Under the pieces are notes generated by a model. That model made no database searches. It had not been told where the DNA came from and saw only the letters and a list, made by a program, of their open reading frames with translations. From assembly GCA_964486145.1 (NCBI GenBank), contig CAZAMT010000014.1, positions 1 through 32,971 of the forward strand: DNA of 32,971 nucleotides, given 5' to 3'. Below, piece after piece: positions 30,387 through 32,971 of this stretch. The position numbers and the translations under genes are program-made. Position 1 is the stretch's first letter. Every line of letters begins with the position of its first letter. The stretch comes from CAZAMT01 sp964486145 (lineage in GTDB: Bacteria > Bacteroidota > Bacteroidia > Bacteroidales > JAAAOM01).

Positions 30387-32093
30387 ATGGCAAATTTCTA
30401 TACAGATAATCCCGAATTAAAATTTCATCTGACACATCCGTTGATGAAAAAAATTGTTACTTTAAAAGAGCGTGATTTTGCGGACAAAGATACATTTGAT
30501 TACGCTCCGGTTGACTTTGAAGATGCCATGGACCATTACGACAGGGTCCTGGAAATCGTTGGTGATATTTGCGCAAATGTTATTGACCCAAATGCTGAAA
30601 ACGTAGATGCGGAAGGTCCCAAAGTTGTAGATGGACATGTACAATACGCGACAGGAACAGATAAGAACCTGGAAGCTCTTGTAAAAGCAGGACTCATGGG
30701 CATTACCCTGCCACGTAAATACGAAGGATTAAATTTCCCCATTATACCGTATATTATGGCTGCGGATATTGTATCACGTGCTGATGCTGGTTTTGTAAAT
30801 ATTTGGGGACTCCAGGATTGTGCCGAGACCATAAACGAATTTGCAACTGAAGAGCAAAAGGACAAATACCTACCAAAGATCTCGCGTGGTGCCACTGCCG
30901 CAATGGATTTAACCGAACCGGATGCAGGATCTGATTTGCAGGCTGTACAACTTAAAGCAACCTACAATGAAAAGGAAGATAAATGGTATCTGAATGGGGT
31001 TAAAAGATTTATCACAAATGGTGATGGTGATGTTTCATTGGTACTGGCCCGATCGGAACCTGGAACAACGGATGCCCGTGGATTATCCATGTTTATTTAT
31101 GATAAAACACATAATGCTGTTACAGTCAGACGCATTGAACATAAACTTGGAATCATTGGCTCACCCACGTGTGAACTAATATTTAAGGATGCTCCTGCTG
31201 AACTGGTTGGGACAAGGAAAATGGGCCTCATTAAATATGTAATGGCTCTCATGAACAGTGCCAGATTAGGTATTGCCGCACAATCGGTTGGCATTTCGGA
31301 AGCAGCATATCGTGAATCAATGAATTATGCATTGGAAAGGCAGCAGTTTGGGAAAGAAATCATTAAATTTCCGGCTGTATACGAAATGCTTGCGTTAATG
31401 AAAGCCCGCCTGGATGCATCCCGTTCGTTGCTTTATGAAACCGGCAGGTTTGTTGATATTTATAAAACCTATACGCATATTTCTGAAGAACGAAAACTTG
31501 AAAAAGAAGAGCGTGATGAAATGAAAAAATACCAGCGTCTGGCTGATATTTTCACTCCACTGGTAAAAGGCTTGACTTCTGAAATCTGTAACCAGATTGC
31601 ATATGATGCCGTGCAGATACACGGTGGTTCAGGTTTTATGAAAGATTATCCGGTAGAACGAATCTACAGGGATGCACGAATAACTTCCATTTACGAGGGA
31701 ACTACTCAATTACAGGTTGTTGCTGCCGTAAGAGGGGTAACCACTCATGGATTTCTTAATCAGATCCGTGCATATGAGGCTGAAGAAATAAAACCTGAGT
31801 TGCATAATTACCGACGCGCCCTCATAAGCATGACAGAGGAATATGAAATGGCAGTTAACAAGGTAATTGAAATTGATGACCAGGAATTTACAGACTTTCA
31901 GGCCAGACGAATGGTGGAAATGGCAGGACACATCATTATGGGGTACTTGCTTATCCTGGATACCAACCGGGATCAAAAATACTGGAAATCTCTTGAAATA
32001 TTTCTCAAACATGCAAGAGCTGAAAATAAAGCAAAAGCAGAATTTATAAGAATTTCCACGGTAAATGACCTGGGCAAATTCAAGCAGGTTTAA
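30387..32093 (+). CDS. Acyl-CoA dehydrogenase family protein with C-terminal extension
   Basis: A 568-residue FAD-dependent acyl-CoA dehydrogenase, longer than the usual 380 or so. The signatures are DLTEPDAGSDLQ (FAD/substrate region), FITNGDGDVSLVLARSE, and RQQFGKEIIKFPAVYEMLAL. IHGGSGFMKDYPVERIYRDA precedes SIYEGTTQLQ, where Glu437 is in the place of the catalytic base. Residues after about 450 form an extra helical domain, as in the subgroup with an acyl-CoA dehydrogenase C-terminal extension. A charged insertion (EERKLEKEERDEMKKYQ) lies before the last catalytic helices. The substrate is unknown: fatty acyl-CoA or a branched amino-acid product are possible. The operon with etfBA says its electrons go to ETF. 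Confidence 0.9.
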   Translation: MANFYTDNPELKFHLTHPLMKKIVTLKERDFADKDTFDYAPVDFEDAMDHYDRVLEIVGDICANVIDPNAENVDAEGPKVVDGHVQYATGTDKNLEALVKAGLMGITLPRKYEGLNFPIIPYIMAADIVSRADAGFVNIWGLQDCAETINEFATEEQKDKYLPKISRGATAAMDLTEPDAGSDLQAVQLKATYNEKEDKWYLNGVKRFITNGDGDVSLVLARSEPGTTDARGLSMFIYDKTHNAVTVRRIEHKLGIIGSPTCELIFKDAPAELVGTRKMGLIKYVMALMNSARLGIAAQSVGISEAAYRESMNYALERQQFGKEIIKFPAVYEMLALMKARLDASRSLLYETGRFVDIYKTYTHISEERKLEKEERDEMKKYQRLADIFTPLVKGLTSEICNQIAYDAVQIHGGSGFMKDYPVERIYRDARITSIYEGTTQLQVVAAVRGVTTHGFLNQIRAYEAEEIKPELHNYRRALISMTEEYEMAVNKVIEIDDQEFTDFQARRMVEMAGHIIMGYLLILDTNRDQKYWKSLEIFLKHARAENKAKAEFIRISTVNDLGKFKQV

Positions 32094-32113
32094 AAATAAA
32101 ATATGTAATTATC

Positions 32114-32147
32114 AGCCCTGCCGAATTAAACGGTGGGGCTTTTTTTT
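32114..32147 (+). terminator. Terminator of the etf operon
   Basis: AGCCCTGCCG pairs with CGGTGGGGCT (10 bp, two wobbles) around AATTAAA, followed by a run of eight T. Confidence 0.9.
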
Positions 32148-32203
32148 GAACTGCAATAGAAGAAGCTGTTGGTAAATGGATCATATTATTTTATCAAAAA
32201 AAA

Positions 32204-32234
32204 TCTGTTTTTTACGAGGTATCTCTTATTTTTG
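32204..32234 (+). promoter_or_regulatory. Promoter of the coiled-coil hypothetical gene
   Basis: The -7 TATTTTTG (32227-32234) is an exact match; TCTG at 32204-32207 is a two-of-four -33 with a 19-nt spacer. The start near 32241 supports ATG 32259 rather than the longer open frame. Confidence 0.5.
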
Positions 32235-32258
32235 TTACAGATTTCAAAAAATAAAACA

Positions 32259-32699
32259 ATGAAAGATCTGATCCAACAAACCATTGAGCTGTTAAAACTG
32301 AGGGTAAAAACTAATCTTGAAAGAATAAAAGATAATCAACTGAAAATTAAAGAGATTTTAAAACAACCAACCTCATCCGATAGAACAAGTAAATTTGAAG
32401 AACAATACCAGGAAAATAAAAACCTTCTTGCGGAAAATAACGATTTTATCAATATTCAGCTTACATTAATTAATTTTTTGGAAAAATATAAGAATTCAGA
32501 TACACTTAAATTTGAAGAACCGGTCAATGTAGAAAACATTGATGATGTCTTTCATTACACCGTTAAGGGTAAAATAAAGTATGACCCCGCACATCCGTAT
32601 TTTACCGATAACACGTTCTTTGAGCGACTAATGACGTATTATCAGAAAAATGAGCAATACGAGCAATGTGACCGCTTAATGCGATTAAAAAATAAATAG
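32259..32699 (+). CDS. Hypothetical coiled-coil protein
   Basis: A 146-residue protein I do not recognise. Residues 1-45 (MKDLIQQTIELLKLRVKTNL and ERIKDNQLKIKEILKQ) and about 55-92 look like helical, heptad-type coiled coils rich in Leu, Ile, Lys and Glu. The C-terminal third has a short mixed region (VFHYTVKGKIKYDPAHPYF) and a final helix with MTYYQKNEQYEQCDRLMRLK. It has no signal peptide or membrane segment. The frame is open back to 32169, but those codons include the promoter and do not look like protein. It stands alone between two terminators. Confidence 0.7.
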   Translation: MKDLIQQTIELLKLRVKTNLERIKDNQLKIKEILKQPTSSDRTSKFEEQYQENKNLLAENNDFINIQLTLINFLEKYKNSDTLKFEEPVNVENIDDVFHYTVKGKIKYDPAHPYFTDNTFFERLMTYYQKNEQYEQCDRLMRLKNK

Positions 32700-32745
32700 G
32701 TGAACAATCCTGTTACAATAAATCTTTAAAAAAAAATAAATATAC

Positions 32746-32771
32746 AAGCAGGAAAAACTTCCTGCTTTTTT
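32746..32771. terminator. Bidirectional terminator between converging genes
   Basis: A perfect 9-bp stem AAGCAGGAA/TTCCTGCTT encloses AAAC, with six T on the plus side. On the minus strand it is followed by a looser T-rich stretch, so it may serve both directions. Confidence 0.85.
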
Positions 32772-32778
32772 ATAATTG

Positions 32779-32916
32779 TCAGAAAATAGCATTCGCAATT
32801 CTAAAGCCGTGGAACCCTTTCCGCCGCAGCGGTACACGCCATGTTTTATTACCTTCGGCGAGTTCGTAAACTCGGTTCATACTCTTTTTGAGAACTTCTG
32901 TGGATGAGGGTTTCAT
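32779..32916 (-). CDS. Small basic hypothetical protein, 45 residues
   Basis: A minus-strand frame with ATG at 32916-32914 and TGA at 32781-32779. The product starts MKPSSTEVLKKSMNRVYELA and ends with a basic, aromatic stretch RVPLRRKGFHGFRIANAIF. The start codon directly abuts the stop codon of the upstream frame (TAG then ATG), a geometry that favours translational coupling. The terminator lies just downstream. I know no family. Its GC content is a little higher than that of nearby non-coding DNA, in favour of coding. Confidence 0.45.
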   Translation of the reverse strand: MKPSSTEVLKKSMNRVYELAEGNKTWRVPLRRKGFHGFRIANAIF

Positions 32917-32971
32917 CTAACTTTGTTTATCCTTCTCATCCTGTTTGGCTTTTTCTTTCTTTTGCTCAGCC
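32917..32971 (-). CDS. C-terminal end of a gene cut by the window edge
   Basis: Only the last 17 codons and the TAG stop are inside the window, reading AEQKKEKAKQDEKDKQS. The charged Lys/Glu/Gln tail is typical of the disordered end of many proteins and does not identify the gene. It probably shares a transcript with the 45-codon frame that begins at the next base. Confidence 0.45.
   Translation of the reverse strand, partial: AEQKKEKAKQDEKDKQS

Noticed and set aside
32169..32258. N-terminal extension of the coiled-coil hypothetical
   Set aside because: It covers the promoter and an AT-rich leader; the helical protein begins at ATG 32259.
1..32971. CRISPR arrays, insertion sequences, toxin-antitoxin pairs or biosynthetic clusters
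   Set aside because: I looked for spaced direct repeats, transposase motifs and paired small genes and saw none; the window is housekeeping chromosome.

Overview
The window is AT-rich chromosomal DNA from a member of the Bacteroidota, probably near Bacteroidales/Marinilabiliales. The lineage call rests on four things: menG, porT, an SpoU-type methyltransferase and a TamL-type Omp85 lipoprotein sit together; a DUF3467 gene directly follows rpoC; promoters fit the Bacteroidota pattern (-33 TTTG, -7 TAnnTTTG); and start codons almost never have a Shine-Dalgarno sequence. It looks like stable core genome. I see no insertion sequence, prophage, CRISPR array or resistance gene.

Layout. 1-276: non-coding, with concentric inverted repeats that may encode a structured RNA. 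277-4116: an outer-membrane-like protein, a 41-residue lipoprotein, an NfsA-like nitroreductase, an LDH2-family dehydrogenase and an NADP-type SDR. 4223-8905: menG (menaquinone), porT (type IX secretion), a SpoU/TrmH RNA methyltransferase and tamL (envelope assembly). 9038-12618: class II fructose-bisphosphate aldolase, a sodium-dependent NSS transporter and a membrane-anchored helix-hairpin-helix protein. 12836-14288: rpsU, xerC and hpf, an apparent operon. 14325-28034: a tRNA(Thr-Tyr-Gly-Thr)-tuf unit, then tRNA-Trp-secE-nusG-rplK-rplA-rplJ-rplL-rpoB-rpoC-DUF3467. 28035-28433: a non-coding gap with three packed hairpins and a good promoter. 28434-32093: etfB-etfA-acyl-CoA dehydrogenase. 32259-32971: a coiled-coil hypothetical, then two converging minus-strand reading frames, one cut by the window edge.

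How the genes work together. The centre is the gene-expression core: EF-Tu with the tRNAs it carries, the SecE translocon subunit, NusG, the L11/L1/L10/L12 stalk proteins and the two large RNA polymerase subunits. Hairpins between rplL and rpoB and between rpoB and rpoC could set the protein-to-polymerase ratio. Just upstream, rpsU (bS21) and hpf (ribosome hibernation) flank xerC. hpf is the only gene in the window with a strong Shine-Dalgarno sequence. Because bS21 is known to help hide the anti-Shine-Dalgarno in Bacteroidota ribosomes, this suggests a testable bS21-to-HPF control loop. The ETF/acyl-CoA dehydrogenase genes and menG plausibly belong to the respiratory chain; porT and tamL serve the outer membrane.
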